The translations under genes were made by a program, and so were the position numbers. Of a stretch of 45,322 nucleotides of DNA, positions 33,203 to 42,942 are shown one piece after another; the first letter of the stretch is position 1; each line of letters starts with the position of its first letter. Source of the DNA: Oxalobacter sp. (GTDB lineage: Bacteria; Pseudomonadota; Gammaproteobacteria; Burkholderiales; Burkholderiaceae_D); NCBI GenBank assembly GCA_017524145.1, contig JAFWUI010000009.1, positions 1 through 45,322 of the forward strand, in the 5' to 3' direction. The notes below the pieces were generated by a model that saw only the letters and a program-made list of their open reading frames with translations, did no database searches and had not been told where the DNA came from.

Positions 33203-35326
33203 ATGAAGGCATTGACAAGGATATTGAAAAGAGCATGGTTGCCACTGCTCCTGTTCCTTTCAGCTTTCGTGGCCATCATTCCTTCACAGGCTATCGCAGA
33301 CGGAAAAGGCAAGACTTCAGCCAATAGGATAGCTGACAACGATTCTCATGCACTGAAAGCGGAAAAGGCAAAGAAATCCCGCGGCTGGGAACGGATTATT
33401 GACTATGATGTCTCTGCTGTCGTCGACAGGGATGCTTCGATGACTGTGACTGAACGGTTGAAATTCCATGTCGAGAACAGGAGCATCAAGCACGGCATCA
33501 CCAGGACCTACCCTATCAGAATGCGTGATGGGGAAGATGGCCTTTACAAATTTGGTTTTGAACTCCTTTCAACCAGACTCGATGGTGAGGAAGTTCCTTG
33601 CAGATCCAGCCAAAAAGGGCTGATGGTTGGAATGGCAATCGGCGATGCCAAGAAAACTGTTTCCAAAGGAGAGCATACCTATGAGATTGTCTACAAGACA
33701 TCCGGCCATGTCCGCCCGCTTGATGACCATGACGAAATCTATTACAACGTCATTGGCTCTGATGTCGCTTTCCCGGTTGACAGGGCATCGTTTACATTAA
33801 CATTGCCTGACAGCACAAAACCGCTTCTGACAAAAGCCTATACCGGTCGAAAAGGCAGCCAAGGTGAAGACTACAGGATGACTGGCGGAATGTCATTTGA
33901 AACAACCCGCAGGCTCTATCCGCATGAAGCCTTTACGGTGGTCGTTGGATGGCCCAAAGGCATCGTCAACATTCCCGAACGCCCTTGGATACAAACCCAT
34001 AGGAAGGTTGTCCTTGCTGCAATCCTCGGGATTGTCATCATCATCCTGATGACCGGCTATTTCCTGCGCTTTACCGGAAACAGACCTGTCATCTACCCTA
34101 TATTTGCCCCACCAGAGGACCTGACGCCAGGGAAAGCCGCGCAAACCAACAGCGGAAAGTTCACACCTCTCATGCTTCAGGCAGACCTGATTTGGTGCGC
34201 TATCAAAGGTTACTGCAAGATGGATACCAGCAATCCTGACAGAACTGAATTCAACTGGGCAGGTGAAGCACCTCCACCACCAATGCCTGGGACACGGAAA
34301 AGACAAGTTAAACGTGCAGCAAAGGATGCCAATGACCTGCCAGGCAAGATTGCCAACACCCTCTTTTCCCAAGAAGACAAGATAGTCCTTGGCTTCGAAA
34401 GCGGGCGACCAAAGCGTCCCCACAGCTCCCTGACATCAGCATGGAACAACCTGTACCGGTACTACAAGCCCCGCCTGAAAGGCCTTGTCAACTACCGGAT
34501 CTGGACACCTGTCACAGCACTGGTCGCTGGTTACCTCCTGATGTACCTTGTCCTGGATGACATCTGGCAACCAGGATTTGAAGGCAATATGACAATCCTG
34601 GATATGCTTTGGATTCCTGGAATCATCTGCGGTTTTGGCATGTTCTGTATCATGTGGGCAATCTACAGCTGGGACAGGCACAGTTACAGACCGGTCAAAC
34701 GCATATTCGTCTGTACAGGATTGATACTCCTTGGCGTAATCGCCTTCTTCACCCTTTGGCTGCTTTTTTCATACGATTGGTTCTTCACCATCTTTTACTG
34801 GCTGCTGTGGCTGCTGCCAGCACTTTTTGGCATGAAATGGCATAGCGTACCGTCAGAAGCAGGTCAGAAAGAGCTTCAGGTCACAGAAGGGCTGAAAATG
34901 TACATCAACACAGCAGAAAAACATCGACTGGAAGCCATCAATGCACCAGAGGACAGTATCGAGCATTACGAAACCATACTGCCATACGCAATTGCACTGG
35001 GCTGTATTGATGCCTGGCAGAAGCGTTATGCCCCTATCCTTTCAAGACTCAACTACGTCCCAGACTGGTTGGAAAGACCGCCTATGGCATCTGGTATAGT
35101 CTGGAATGCACGGCAGCATCTACGTTATGATGAGGCATTGAGGAACAGCATGTTCTCTGCTGTGACAGCGGTACCAGTCACTGCAACGGACGCCATCAAC
35201 CAAGCAATCGCCAATAGTCAGGAGACGAAATCTTTCATCTCTTCCACAGGTGGTTGGAGTGGTGGCAGGGGTGGCGGAGGCTTCTCTGGCGGCGGCTCCG
35301 GTGGGGGCGGCGTCGGTGGCTGGTAA
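33203..35326 (+). CDS. DUF2207 membrane protein, copy 1
   Basis: A 707-residue protein of the DUF2207 family, predicted membrane proteins commonly beside LemA. A signal peptide (about 1-32) is followed by an exported beta domain with DASMTVTERL and GITRTYPIRMRDGEDG motifs, a TM at about 264-288, a cytosolic stretch, three or four more TM segments between about 430 and 545, a helical part, and a C-terminal glycine tail ending GGGSGGGGVGGW. The start is set by AACAGGACATACC before the ATG. The next gene is a paralog. The function of the family is not established. Confidence 0.87.
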   Translation: MKALTRILKRAWLPLLLFLSAFVAIIPSQAIADGKGKTSANRIADNDSHALKAEKAKKSRGWERIIDYDVSAVVDRDASMTVTERLKFHVENRSIKHGITRTYPIRMRDGEDGLYKFGFELLSTRLDGEEVPCRSSQKGLMVGMAIGDAKKTVSKGEHTYEIVYKTSGHVRPLDDHDEIYYNVIGSDVAFPVDRASFTLTLPDSTKPLLTKAYTGRKGSQGEDYRMTGGMSFETTRRLYPHEAFTVVVGWPKGIVNIPERPWIQTHRKVVLAAILGIVIIILMTGYFLRFTGNRPVIYPIFAPPEDLTPGKAAQTNSGKFTPLMLQADLIWCAIKGYCKMDTSNPDRTEFNWAGEAPPPPMPGTRKRQVKRAAKDANDLPGKIANTLFSQEDKIVLGFESGRPKRPHSSLTSAWNNLYRYYKPRLKGLVNYRIWTPVTALVAGYLLMYLVLDDIWQPGFEGNMTILDMLWIPGIICGFGMFCIMWAIYSWDRHSYRPVKRIFVCTGLILLGVIAFFTLWLLFSYDWFFTIFYWLLWLLPALFGMKWHSVPSEAGQKELQVTEGLKMYINTAEKHRLEAINAPEDSIEHYETILPYAIALGCIDAWQKRYAPILSRLNYVPDWLERPPMASGIVWNARQHLRYDEALRNSMFSAVTAVPVTATDAINQAIANSQETKSFISSTGGWSGGRGGGGFSGGGSGGGGVGGW

Positions 35327-35575
35327 AGCAATGCCTGATACGGCAGCACAGCTACCCGCTTAGAACCATACTGGCCTTTTGACAGCGGCAACGGATCTGA
35401 TTTAGGTTTTTTACTGCTTTTTCCTGTCTGGAATACCTTTCAGGCAACAGTTCATCATGTAATAATGAAACCTGGCAGATTTCCATTCAAATGACCTTTA
35501 TCAGGATTACCACAGCATGGGAATCATGTTCCATCCCCGTCATGAAAGACAGGAATCCCATATAGGCTCGCAAAG

Positions 35576-37855
35576 ATGAAAACACACCGGAAAACTTGGT
35601 CAACCGTCTTCTGGATAACATGGTTTCTCTTTGCCTTAGGAGCCGTATTTTCTCCTGTCCATGCTGATGGGAATGCCAGCTCTGGCAAAACAGAAGCCAC
35701 GCTTAAATGGGTGGCTGATGAAAGCGATGAGACAGGGAAAAGGGAAACATTCCAATGGGAAACCGACGAAGAAAACGCTCCTGAAGGAAAACAGCCTGTC
35801 CAGAATGAACCAGCCAGCCAGAAAAAAATTAAACAGCAGACAGACCCACGCGTACTTCAGAAAGAACGCACTCGTCAAGCCATCAAAAGGGAACGTATCC
35901 TCAACTATGATATTTCCGCAGTCATCGACAAAGATGCATCCATGACCGTGACTGAACGCTTGACGGTCAATGTCGAGAATATGAAAATCAAACGGGGTAT
36001 CACCCGAACCTATCCCATCAGGATGCGTGATGGGGAAGATGGCCTTTACAAATTCGGTTTTGACCTCATCTCGACTAAACTGGATGGAGAGGATGTCCCC
36101 TGCAAATCCAGTGAGAAGGGCGTGATGCTTGGCATGGCAATCGGTGACCCCAACAAGATGGTTTCCAAAGGCGTGCATACCTATGAAATCGTCTATAAGA
36201 CGACCGGTCATGTCCGTTCGCTTGACGAGCATGATGAAATCTACTACAACGCCATTGGGCTGGATGTCGTTTTCCCGATTGACAAGGCTTCTTTCAGCCT
36301 GACACTGCCGGATGGAACAAAACCCCTGTTGACCAAAGCCTATACCGGTAAATCCGGTGAACGCGGCGAAGACTACAAGATGACAGGTGACATGGCATTC
36401 GCCACTACCCGTCCCCTTTTGCCCAAGGAAGGCTTCACCGTGGTGGTCGGCTGGCCCAAAGGCATCGTGACTATACCCGAAAGACCTTGGGCCAGCTCAC
36501 ATAGGAACTACGTCCTGCTCATCATCATCGGGATAGTCATCGTAGTGCTTGTCATTGGCTGGTTCTGGCAGTTCTGGCGGAACAGGCCACCAGTCGTTTA
36601 TCCGATTTTCACACCACCAAGCGACCTTTCCCCAGGCAAGGCTGCCTATATCAATAAGAGGAAATACACTCCTGTCATGCTGCAGGCAGACCTGATCTGG
36701 TCCGCCATCAAAGGCTTCTGCCGTATGGACTGCAATGATCCGAAGCATACCGTTTTCAATTGGATCCAGAAAGACAGCCAGACAGAGACCGCCCAGACTG
36801 GCCGGAAAAAAAGCCGGCGCTCCTGGAAATCTGCCAAAGACCTGCCCGGGATTATTGCCAATGCCCTTTTCGCCGCCGTTGACAAGATTGTCCTCGGCTA
36901 TGAGAACGCAAAATCAAAGCGCCCCCACAACACCCTGACCTCAGCATGGAACAACCTTTACAGATATTACAAAACCAAATTGGTTGACAACACCAAACTG
37001 AAATATGGAACCCCGCTTTGGGCATTGGCCATTGGTCACCTTTTAATGGTATTCGTTGAAGATGATATCTGGCGTCCAGACCTGTCAACCATTACTTTGA
37101 TATGGGTTCCTGGAGCTGTCTGCTGTGTCGGTATGATCCTTTTGGCAGGGCTTATCATCGGTTGGGATATGTACCGTCATGAACTGGGATGGCGTATCAC
37201 CGTCTGTGGCATCATCCTTGCGCTTGTTATAGCCGCTTTCCTTATCCTTGCACTGCTTTTTATATTCGACTGGATATTCTCACTCTTCTATTGGCTGCTG
37301 TGGATGCTGCCCACCCTCTTCATGATGAAATGGAACTCTGTATTAAACAACGACGGGCTGACAGAGAAACAGGCCATTGACGGTCTGAAAATGTACATCA
37401 ACACAGCAGAAAAACATCGGTTGGAGCTTATCAATGCCCCTGAAGACAACGTCAGGCAGTATGAAGCTATCCTCCCATATGCGATTGCACTTGACTGTGC
37501 TGATGCCTGGCAGAAACGGTATGCCCCCATCCTTTCCAAACTTAACTACGTACCAGAATGGATGGAAAGGCCTGCCGTCATGGCCGGCGCTACAGATACT
37601 GTCTGGGACGCACGGCAACGTATGCTTTATGATGAAGAACTCAGGAACCGGATGTTTGCAGCAGTGACAGAAGTACCGGCAACAGCCACAGATGCAATCA
37701 ACCAAGCCATCGCCAAAAGTCAGGAAACCCGGACCCGGGTTTCCTCGTCATCATCTGGAGGGTGGAGTTCCTCTGGTTCCAGTTCCAGCTCTGGTTCTTC
37801 CAGCTCTGGATCTTCTGGCGGAGGTTCCGGTGGCGGTGGTGTCGGTGGCTGGTAA
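35576..37855 (+). CDS. DUF2207 membrane protein, copy 2
   Basis: A 759-residue paralog of the preceding gene with the same domain order. It has a longer charged, Glu/Lys-rich insert after the signal peptide (residues ~31-100) and a longer Ser/Gly C-terminal tail (SSSSGGWSSSGSSSSSG, then GGGSGGGGVGGW). The shared regions include the MRDGEDGLYKFGF block and LKMYINTAEKHRLE. The 249 bases between the copies contain no gene; the second copy may have its own promoter there. Duplication is clearly ancient, as identity is moderate along the chain. Confidence 0.87.
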   Translation: MKTHRKTWSTVFWITWFLFALGAVFSPVHADGNASSGKTEATLKWVADESDETGKRETFQWETDEENAPEGKQPVQNEPASQKKIKQQTDPRVLQKERTRQAIKRERILNYDISAVIDKDASMTVTERLTVNVENMKIKRGITRTYPIRMRDGEDGLYKFGFDLISTKLDGEDVPCKSSEKGVMLGMAIGDPNKMVSKGVHTYEIVYKTTGHVRSLDEHDEIYYNAIGLDVVFPIDKASFSLTLPDGTKPLLTKAYTGKSGERGEDYKMTGDMAFATTRPLLPKEGFTVVVGWPKGIVTIPERPWASSHRNYVLLIIIGIVIVVLVIGWFWQFWRNRPPVVYPIFTPPSDLSPGKAAYINKRKYTPVMLQADLIWSAIKGFCRMDCNDPKHTVFNWIQKDSQTETAQTGRKKSRRSWKSAKDLPGIIANALFAAVDKIVLGYENAKSKRPHNTLTSAWNNLYRYYKTKLVDNTKLKYGTPLWALAIGHLLMVFVEDDIWRPDLSTITLIWVPGAVCCVGMILLAGLIIGWDMYRHELGWRITVCGIILALVIAAFLILALLFIFDWIFSLFYWLLWMLPTLFMMKWNSVLNNDGLTEKQAIDGLKMYINTAEKHRLELINAPEDNVRQYEAILPYAIALDCADAWQKRYAPILSKLNYVPEWMERPAVMAGATDTVWDARQRMLYDEELRNRMFAAVTEVPATATDAINQAIAKSQETRTRVSSSSSGGWSSSGSSSSSGSSSSGSSGGGSGGGGVGGW

Positions 37856-37963
37856 GGCAAAGACCTTTTCCAACACCAGAAAAAATAAACAACTTGACAG
37901 AAACTGGCATCGTTTAAAGACTTAATCATTGGAGACCATCATCAATAATCAGGGAATCAACAC

Positions 37964-39574
37964 ATGAAATTACTGAAACTCATCCGTACACTTTGCGTAA
38001 GTGCCGGCCTTATATTTGCTGTTGCAGGCAATGTCTTTGCCGCTGACTTTTCAAAACTCATCATCCTGCACACCAATGACACTCATGGCTTTGACAAGCA
38101 TGAAAACGGTTCCAATGGTATGGCAGTTGTCAGCCAGCTCAAGAAAGACCTGAAGAAACAGGGCTATGATGTCCTGCTACTGGATGCAGGAGATGCCATC
38201 CAAGACAACAACCTGGTTAATTTCAGTAAGGGGAAAGCGGCCATCACCTTCATGAATGCAGCAGGTTACAATGCAGCGACGCTTGGCAACCATGAATTTG
38301 ATTATGGTCAAGATATCCTGGCACAACGCATCAAAGAAGCAAAATACCCTTATGTCTCCGCTACGGTCTTTGTGGAAGCAACTGGCAAGACTTTGGTTCC
38401 CCCCAGCGTCATCCTGAACCGCAAAAGCGGCAAGATCGGCATCATCGGCATGACTACCCCGGAAACCCAAGTCAGTACCACACCTAAAAACGTCTATGGC
38501 TTGAAATTCGTTGAAAAGGAAGAACTCTACAAAACCATTCAAGCGGAGGTCGATAAATTGAAAGCCCAAGGGGCTGAACTCATCATCGGACTGGGACACA
38601 TGGGCAGTGAAGACGGCTGCATGGGAAACCGTTCCGATGACGTCCTTGCCAATGTCAAAGGCATTGATATCTTCATTGACGGCCATGACCATAAAATCAA
38701 GAACAAGACCATTAATGGAGCACTGCTTGTTGAAACCGGCAACTATACCAAGAACATCGGTAAAATCATCTACAAAGACGGGAAATGGGTTGAAGAAATG
38801 GTGCCATTCGGTGTCTACAGCACCGAAGACATGAAAGTTGCTGAACTGATTGCCAAGGCAGATGAGGAAGTCAAGACAAAACTGGGAGAAAAGCTCGGCA
38901 GAAGCAATGTCACATTAAGCGGTGCACGCGATCCAGGTGTACGTACGCAGGAAATGCCACTGGGTGATTTCTGTGCTGACGCCTACCTCTGGCAGGCACG
39001 CCAAGCCAATGTCCTGAAAGGTCCTGTTGATATCGCAATCTGCAATGGTGGCGGTCTCCGTGGGACCTTGAAGGCAGGCATCATCACCCGTGGTGATTTG
39101 GCTAGTGTCCATCCATACAACAACCAGATGTATGTCATGAAAATCACTGGCAAGAAGCTGCTGGAAATCCTGGAAGCTGCCACCAGTACCATTCCAGATG
39201 CAATGGGAGCCTTCCCACAGGTTGCCGGGATGAAATACACCATCAATACGAAAGTCAAGTATGAGCCGGGAGAAAAATATCCGAATTCTGTCTTCTATGC
39301 ACCAGCTAAACCCGGGAGCCGGGTCACCATCAACAGTATCGGGGGCAAACCTTTCAATCCAGATGCCATCTACACAGTTGCAACCATTGAATTCATCGCC
39401 ATGTGGGGAGGCGACAACTATGGTGGACTGATAGGCAAAGACAGCAAGATAGACCTCCAGAGTATCGGCTATGTTGATGTGGAAACCTTTGAAAACTTCC
39501 TGGTCACCCGGTTGAAAGGCAAAATCGGCAAACGCTATGCAAAACCGCAGAACCGAATCACCATCATCAGATAA
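37964..39574 (+). CDS. Exported 5'-nucleotidase / 2',3'-cyclic phosphodiesterase family (UshA-like)
   Basis: A 536-residue periplasmic enzyme that splits nucleotides to nucleosides and phosphate. The signal peptide is 1-27. The calcineurin-like metal site is complete: HTNDTHG (36-42), DAGDAIQ (74-80), GNHEFDYG (108-115), GLGHMG and DGHDHK near 240. The C-terminal substrate domain has NGGGLRG, a D-x-x-x-V-x-P-Y segment and WGGDNYGG near the end. Length is typical. It starts 109 bases after the DUF2207 pair, so it may be a separate transcription unit. I give no symbol because ushA and other homologs cannot be told apart here. Confidence 0.9.
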   Translation: MKLLKLIRTLCVSAGLIFAVAGNVFAADFSKLIILHTNDTHGFDKHENGSNGMAVVSQLKKDLKKQGYDVLLLDAGDAIQDNNLVNFSKGKAAITFMNAAGYNAATLGNHEFDYGQDILAQRIKEAKYPYVSATVFVEATGKTLVPPSVILNRKSGKIGIIGMTTPETQVSTTPKNVYGLKFVEKEELYKTIQAEVDKLKAQGAELIIGLGHMGSEDGCMGNRSDDVLANVKGIDIFIDGHDHKIKNKTINGALLVETGNYTKNIGKIIYKDGKWVEEMVPFGVYSTEDMKVAELIAKADEEVKTKLGEKLGRSNVTLSGARDPGVRTQEMPLGDFCADAYLWQARQANVLKGPVDIAICNGGGLRGTLKAGIITRGDLASVHPYNNQMYVMKITGKKLLEILEAATSTIPDAMGAFPQVAGMKYTINTKVKYEPGEKYPNSVFYAPAKPGSRVTINSIGGKPFNPDAIYTVATIEFIAMWGGDNYGGLIGKDSKIDLQSIGYVDVETFENFLVTRLKGKIGKRYAKPQNRITIIR

Positions 39575-39595
39575 CTTCATTGAAGGAATATGTCC

Positions 39596-40030
39596 ATGAT
39601 GCAGAAATGGTTTATCCCATCCCTGATGGCAGGTATCATGGCAATCATGGTTCCTGCCATGGCTGATGTCACCAGTATCAGCTATCAGACTGACAGCCAC
39701 CATGTTATTGTGGACATCTCCAACCAGAATGGGCACGTTCCCAAAAACGGCTATACCTACCGCGTCTGGAATAAACCCAACAGTCCTTATGAAAACGATG
39801 CACCACCGCCTGCCTGGAAAATCACCAAAGGGATTTATATCAATCTAGCAAAAACCTGTTCAGGCAAAGAAAAGGGGACATTCCGTTTCAGGAAAGGAAA
39901 CATGGTCATTGATGTAATCACTGGTGATAGAAGCTGTTTCCAGAATCCGCCATCTGACGCATTGGGTGAATTGATTGTCCGAATCAAAAACAAGGAAAAA
40001 GCACGTTACTGGCTCTATGAGGGAGATTGA
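39596..40030 (+). CDS. Exported WNKP-motif protein (paralog 2 of 4)
   Basis: A 144-residue protein with signal peptide 1-23 (cut after AMA). WNKP is at 58-61, conserved Cys at 88 and 114, ALGEL at 122-126 and RYWLY at 137-141. This layout is the same as in the genes at 987, 40030 and 42943. AAGGA is eight bases before ATG 39596; ATG 39590 or 39599 are alternatives. The stop shares a base with the start of the next paralog (TGATG), so the two are translated together and may act as a pair. Confidence 0.85.
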   Translation: MMQKWFIPSLMAGIMAIMVPAMADVTSISYQTDSHHVIVDISNQNGHVPKNGYTYRVWNKPNSPYENDAPPPAWKITKGIYINLAKTCSGKEKGTFRFRKGNMVIDVITGDRSCFQNPPSDALGELIVRIKNKEKARYWLYEGD

Positions 40031-40479
40031 TGAAAAAAAGCTTCCATCCACTTGCCTGCCTGGCTGCCTTGGCAGTTTTTTCCCTGACTGCACATGCGGT
40101 GGATATACCTGAATACCGGACAACTTCCATACACGATTTCCAGACCGAGACCCAGCATATCCGGTCAGTAACCGCAAAGGACAGCAGCTATGGTGAAATA
40201 CTGGTTTTCTGGAACAAACCGAAACCCTATGGCCATCCTTCAGCGGACAGGCTCCTGACCAATGGTGAACCTGAAGATGGTCTTCCATTAGACGGGAAAT
40301 GCGGTGTTGAACGAACCGATTTCCATGAAGGGGACGGCAAAACTATCCTGGAACTCTATAGGGCACCTGAATGCAATAATCCAAAACACCCTGAAGGAAC
40401 TGTTGGTGAAATACGGACTTTCCATGATGGTCAATGGTCAAGGGATTTTCTCTACCCGAAGGGTTGGCAATTCAAGTAA
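40030..40479 (+). CDS. Exported WNKP-motif protein (paralog 3 of 4)
   Basis: A 149-residue protein with signal peptide 1-23 (cut after AHA). WNKP is at 61-64, Cys at 91 and 115, and TVGEI at 124-128; the final aromatic motif is looser than in the other three (RDFLYPKGW). The ATG at 40030 overlaps the preceding stop by one base (TGATG), which fixes the start and implies coupled synthesis. A terminator lies at 40525. Confidence 0.85.
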   Translation: MKKSFHPLACLAALAVFSLTAHAVDIPEYRTTSIHDFQTETQHIRSVTAKDSSYGEILVFWNKPKPYGHPSADRLLTNGEPEDGLPLDGKCGVERTDFHEGDGKTILELYRAPECNNPKHPEGTVGEIRTFHDGQWSRDFLYPKGWQFK

Positions 40480-40519
40480 TCTGATAGACAACAACAGTTG
40501 CCAGCATCTGACCCGCCAA

Positions 40520-40560
40520 TAGGAAAGCCGCCAAAATTGCAAAACTTGGCGGCTTCTGTT
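40520..40560. terminator. Bidirectional rho-independent terminator
   Basis: AAGCCGCCAA (40525-40534) pairs with TTGGCGGCTT (40546-40555) around an 11-base loop. It lies between two convergent genes; the T-tract is short on the plus strand. Confidence 0.75.
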
Positions 40561-40584
40561 TACGCAGGCTTACTGCAGCCAAGC

Positions 40585-41454
40585 CTATTCCTTCATCATC
40601 TTCCGGAACTCGGCTGGTACGTCATACTGCTTCTTGGCAGCGTTGTATTTAACCTCAAAGACCTTGCTGTTATATTCCTGCGCTTTATGTCCCGCATTGG
40701 CTGTGAATGTGAGTCCTTTGATGCCGGTTTCCGGGTCAACCGGACCATTACTCATCAACGGCGCTGAGACATGGTACGGAATCTTGCTGTCGGTGAAACG
40801 CGTACGCAGCTTCATAACCGGTTTGATGGAACTGCCATCAAACAGATAGAGTTTCGTGACATCATAGGCTGCACGGCGCAAATCGTCATGGTGTTCGCCT
40901 GGCTTTTCAACTGGCCATTCAATCGTGACGGTTTCTCTCACAGAAATACCTGTAAAGCCTTGACCGAGGGGAACAGTCATGACCTGATGGCTGTCATGGT
41001 CGTTCTGTGGACTACGCCATTCTTTGGTGAATGGCATCTTGGCGATGACCTGACCGTCCTTGTCAGTTGCAACGACAGCAATACCGCCATCAGTCTTTTC
41101 ATTCAGTTCACCGTTGACCAGTTTGCCCCTGCTCTGCAGGACAACATAATCCAGCCTGATTTTATTGCCGTCTTTGAACAAGGAGTATTTGCTGCCGGTC
41201 GGTGCAAGACAGTAACTGTCAGCCCCGCTCTTGACCACCCAGCACTGGTTCTTCTCATCGAAATCCTTGTATTCGTTTGCAACGATTTTCTTCACATCTT
41301 CAGCGATGGGTTTTGGTGCACCGGCAGCTGGAGCAGATGCAGCAGGGGCTTCACTGCCAGCTGGCTTGGGTGCCTCTTTTTTGCCACCACAGGCCGAAAG
41401 GGACAACATCAATGCAGGAACTGCAGCCAATGTAAAAAGCTTTTTCATATCCAT
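40585..41454 (-). CDS. Lipoprotein of unknown function (CGG paralog 2 of 3)
   Basis: A 289-residue lipoprotein (lipobox LSAC, Cys22, then GGKKEAPKP and an Ala/Pro linker). It resembles the gene at 30336: CW and SYC cysteine pair, LQSRGKLVNGE, VIAKMPFTKEW, and a C-terminal AAKKQYDVPAEFRKMMKE. It differs by a ~30-residue longer middle part. GAGAGG is seven bases before ATG 41454. It converges on the WNKP pair and is transcribed alone. Confidence 0.82.
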   Translation of the reverse strand: MDMKKLFTLAAVPALMLSLSACGGKKEAPKPAGSEAPAASAPAAGAPKPIAEDVKKIVANEYKDFDEKNQCWVVKSGADSYCLAPTGSKYSLFKDGNKIRLDYVVLQSRGKLVNGELNEKTDGGIAVVATDKDGQVIAKMPFTKEWRSPQNDHDSHQVMTVPLGQGFTGISVRETVTIEWPVEKPGEHHDDLRRAAYDVTKLYLFDGSSIKPVMKLRTRFTDSKIPYHVSAPLMSNGPVDPETGIKGLTFTANAGHKAQEYNSKVFEVKYNAAKKQYDVPAEFRKMMKE

Positions 41455-41710
41455 AAGCATCCTCTCTTCAGAAAAACAAGGAAATTGAACCTGACGGATT
41501 TCCCATCCCGCTTGCCGCCAGAATGCGTCCTTCTTCATTGCATCAATCCATCTGCCGATAGCAGAAAGACAGATCAGGACCTATAATCAGTATACATTGA
41601 ATCACAGCCCGCTTATAAGCAATAAACCTTCTTTCTGATTGCCTGAAAAAAACTGTTTTCAAGCTGGCTGGCAGACAGCCTCTTCTTCATTACAACTGTG
41701 AGGAATCATT

Positions 41711-42100
41711 ATGAAAAAACTGTTCACCATCGCATTGCTTGCCATTGGCATGACATCTGCTTCTGCCATGGCAGATGGTAGATGGATAAAACTCGCATCG
41801 GTAGCCCCTGATGGACTTCAATGGGATGTTTTTGTCGATGAATCACGCACCGATGTAAAACAGCACACCGGCTATTTCATGATGGTTCAGATTGCGGGGA
41901 TACCCTCAGGCTACTACAGTGTTGAAACAGAAGCCGTTGCTGACTGCCAAGGCAGACGCATCAAAAACCCTGTCTTCCAGCCTTACCAGAAATATGGTAA
42001 AGAGAAAATGGATACCCCAACCGGCGAATACAGTCAGCCTTGGCATGCAGTCAACCCAAAACACACGGATGGTGTTATCCTGAAATACTTATGTCAATGA
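41711..42100 (+). CDS. Exported surface-adhesin E-like protein
   Basis: A 129-residue protein with signal peptide 1-21 (cut after AMA). It opens DGRWIKLASVAPDGLQWDVF, a layout like that of the adhesin-E-like proteins at 2718 and 26789, has ADC with Cys79 and ends in KYLCQ with Cys128. The 49-residue spacing between the two Cys is that of the other copies. GAGGAA precedes the ATG. Its 3' neighbour is convergent. Confidence 0.78.
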   Translation: MKKLFTIALLAIGMTSASAMADGRWIKLASVAPDGLQWDVFVDESRTDVKQHTGYFMMVQIAGIPSGYYSVETEAVADCQGRRIKNPVFQPYQKYGKEKMDTPTGEYSQPWHAVNPKHTDGVILKYLCQ

Positions 42101-42138
42101 AAGAGGGGCATAGAACAGAGAACCTGGAAAATTACGCA

Positions 42139-42849
42139 TTAAAGCCCCGCCGCCTCTTCTTTGGCTTTTGCCAGCTGTTGCTGGAAAGAAGCATCTTCCA
42201 TCAGTTCCGCCACAGTCCGTTCGACCAATGTCCGGGATGCCTCGACATCACTTGCCCAGTGGAAGCCACAGATCCAACGGCTGTCCCCCACCTGCCGGGC
42301 AAGTTCCAGGATAGCCCCAGCCTTATCTGGAAAGATTTTTGAAAGCATCAGGCCAACTGCCCAAGCCTCACCCGCATGACCAGAAGGATAACTCCGGTTA
42401 GGGTTGCTCTTGGCAACCAGGTCAGGACGGCACGTCTTGTCTTCCGGATGCACGGCAAACGGCCGTTGCCGTGGATTCTGCCGCTTCATCGTATGGATTA
42501 TCTCTTTCGATACGGTAAAGGTGCGTTTCAGCAGTTTGTGGATTTTCGGCGTTGCGGTCTTGGAAATTTCATGGCTGAGAACCTTGGAGAACAGCTGTTC
42601 ATAATCAGACAGGCCTGCCAGTTCGGCATGAGCCCCGGCGTCTTTTACCCGTCCGTTTTCCCGCATCGCAAGCCCCTGCTGGTAAGCCTGTTCATCAGAC
42701 AGCAACTGCGGACTGCCTTCAACCGGTTTCCCCGGCAGCTGATGCTGGACCCCCTTGACCTTGGTATAGTCTGGGGAAGATGATTTACACGCGGTCAAGC
42801 CGACAACACCTGCTGCCATAAGACAGGCGAGAACAATCCGTCTGAACAT
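42139..42849 (-). CDS. Class A non-specific acid phosphatase (PAP2 superfamily) lipoprotein
   Basis: A 236-residue lipoprotein (lipobox LTAC, Cys21) with the full three-part acid-phosphatase signature: K-x6-R-P at 122-130, PSGH at 155-158 and SR-x5-H-x3-D at 190-201. Such enzymes of the PhoN type free phosphate from organic esters in the periplasm via a phospho-His. Most are soluble; the lipid anchor is a local feature. No strong ribosome site stands out before the ATG (AACAGCAACC). With the 5'-nucleotidase at 37964 it would form an organic-phosphate scavenging set. Confidence 0.9.
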   Translation of the reverse strand: MFRRIVLACLMAAGVVGLTACKSSSPDYTKVKGVQHQLPGKPVEGSPQLLSDEQAYQQGLAMRENGRVKDAGAHAELAGLSDYEQLFSKVLSHEISKTATPKIHKLLKRTFTVSKEIIHTMKRQNPRQRPFAVHPEDKTCRPDLVAKSNPNRSYPSGHAGEAWAVGLMLSKIFPDKAGAILELARQVGDSRWICGFHWASDVEASRTLVERTVAELMEDASFQQQLAKAKEEAAGL

Positions 42850-42942
42850 GGTTGCTGTTTTATCTACCTGAAAAAAATGGGAAAATCATTTTAGCATGAG
42901 ATGAAAACCTTTGATGCCACCAAACAACCAAAGGGATATATG

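Noticed and set aside
40771-41586. 271-residue plus-strand frame
   Set aside because: It is the complement of the lipoprotein gene at 40585-41454, which has a lipobox, a ribosome site and a paralog at 30336.
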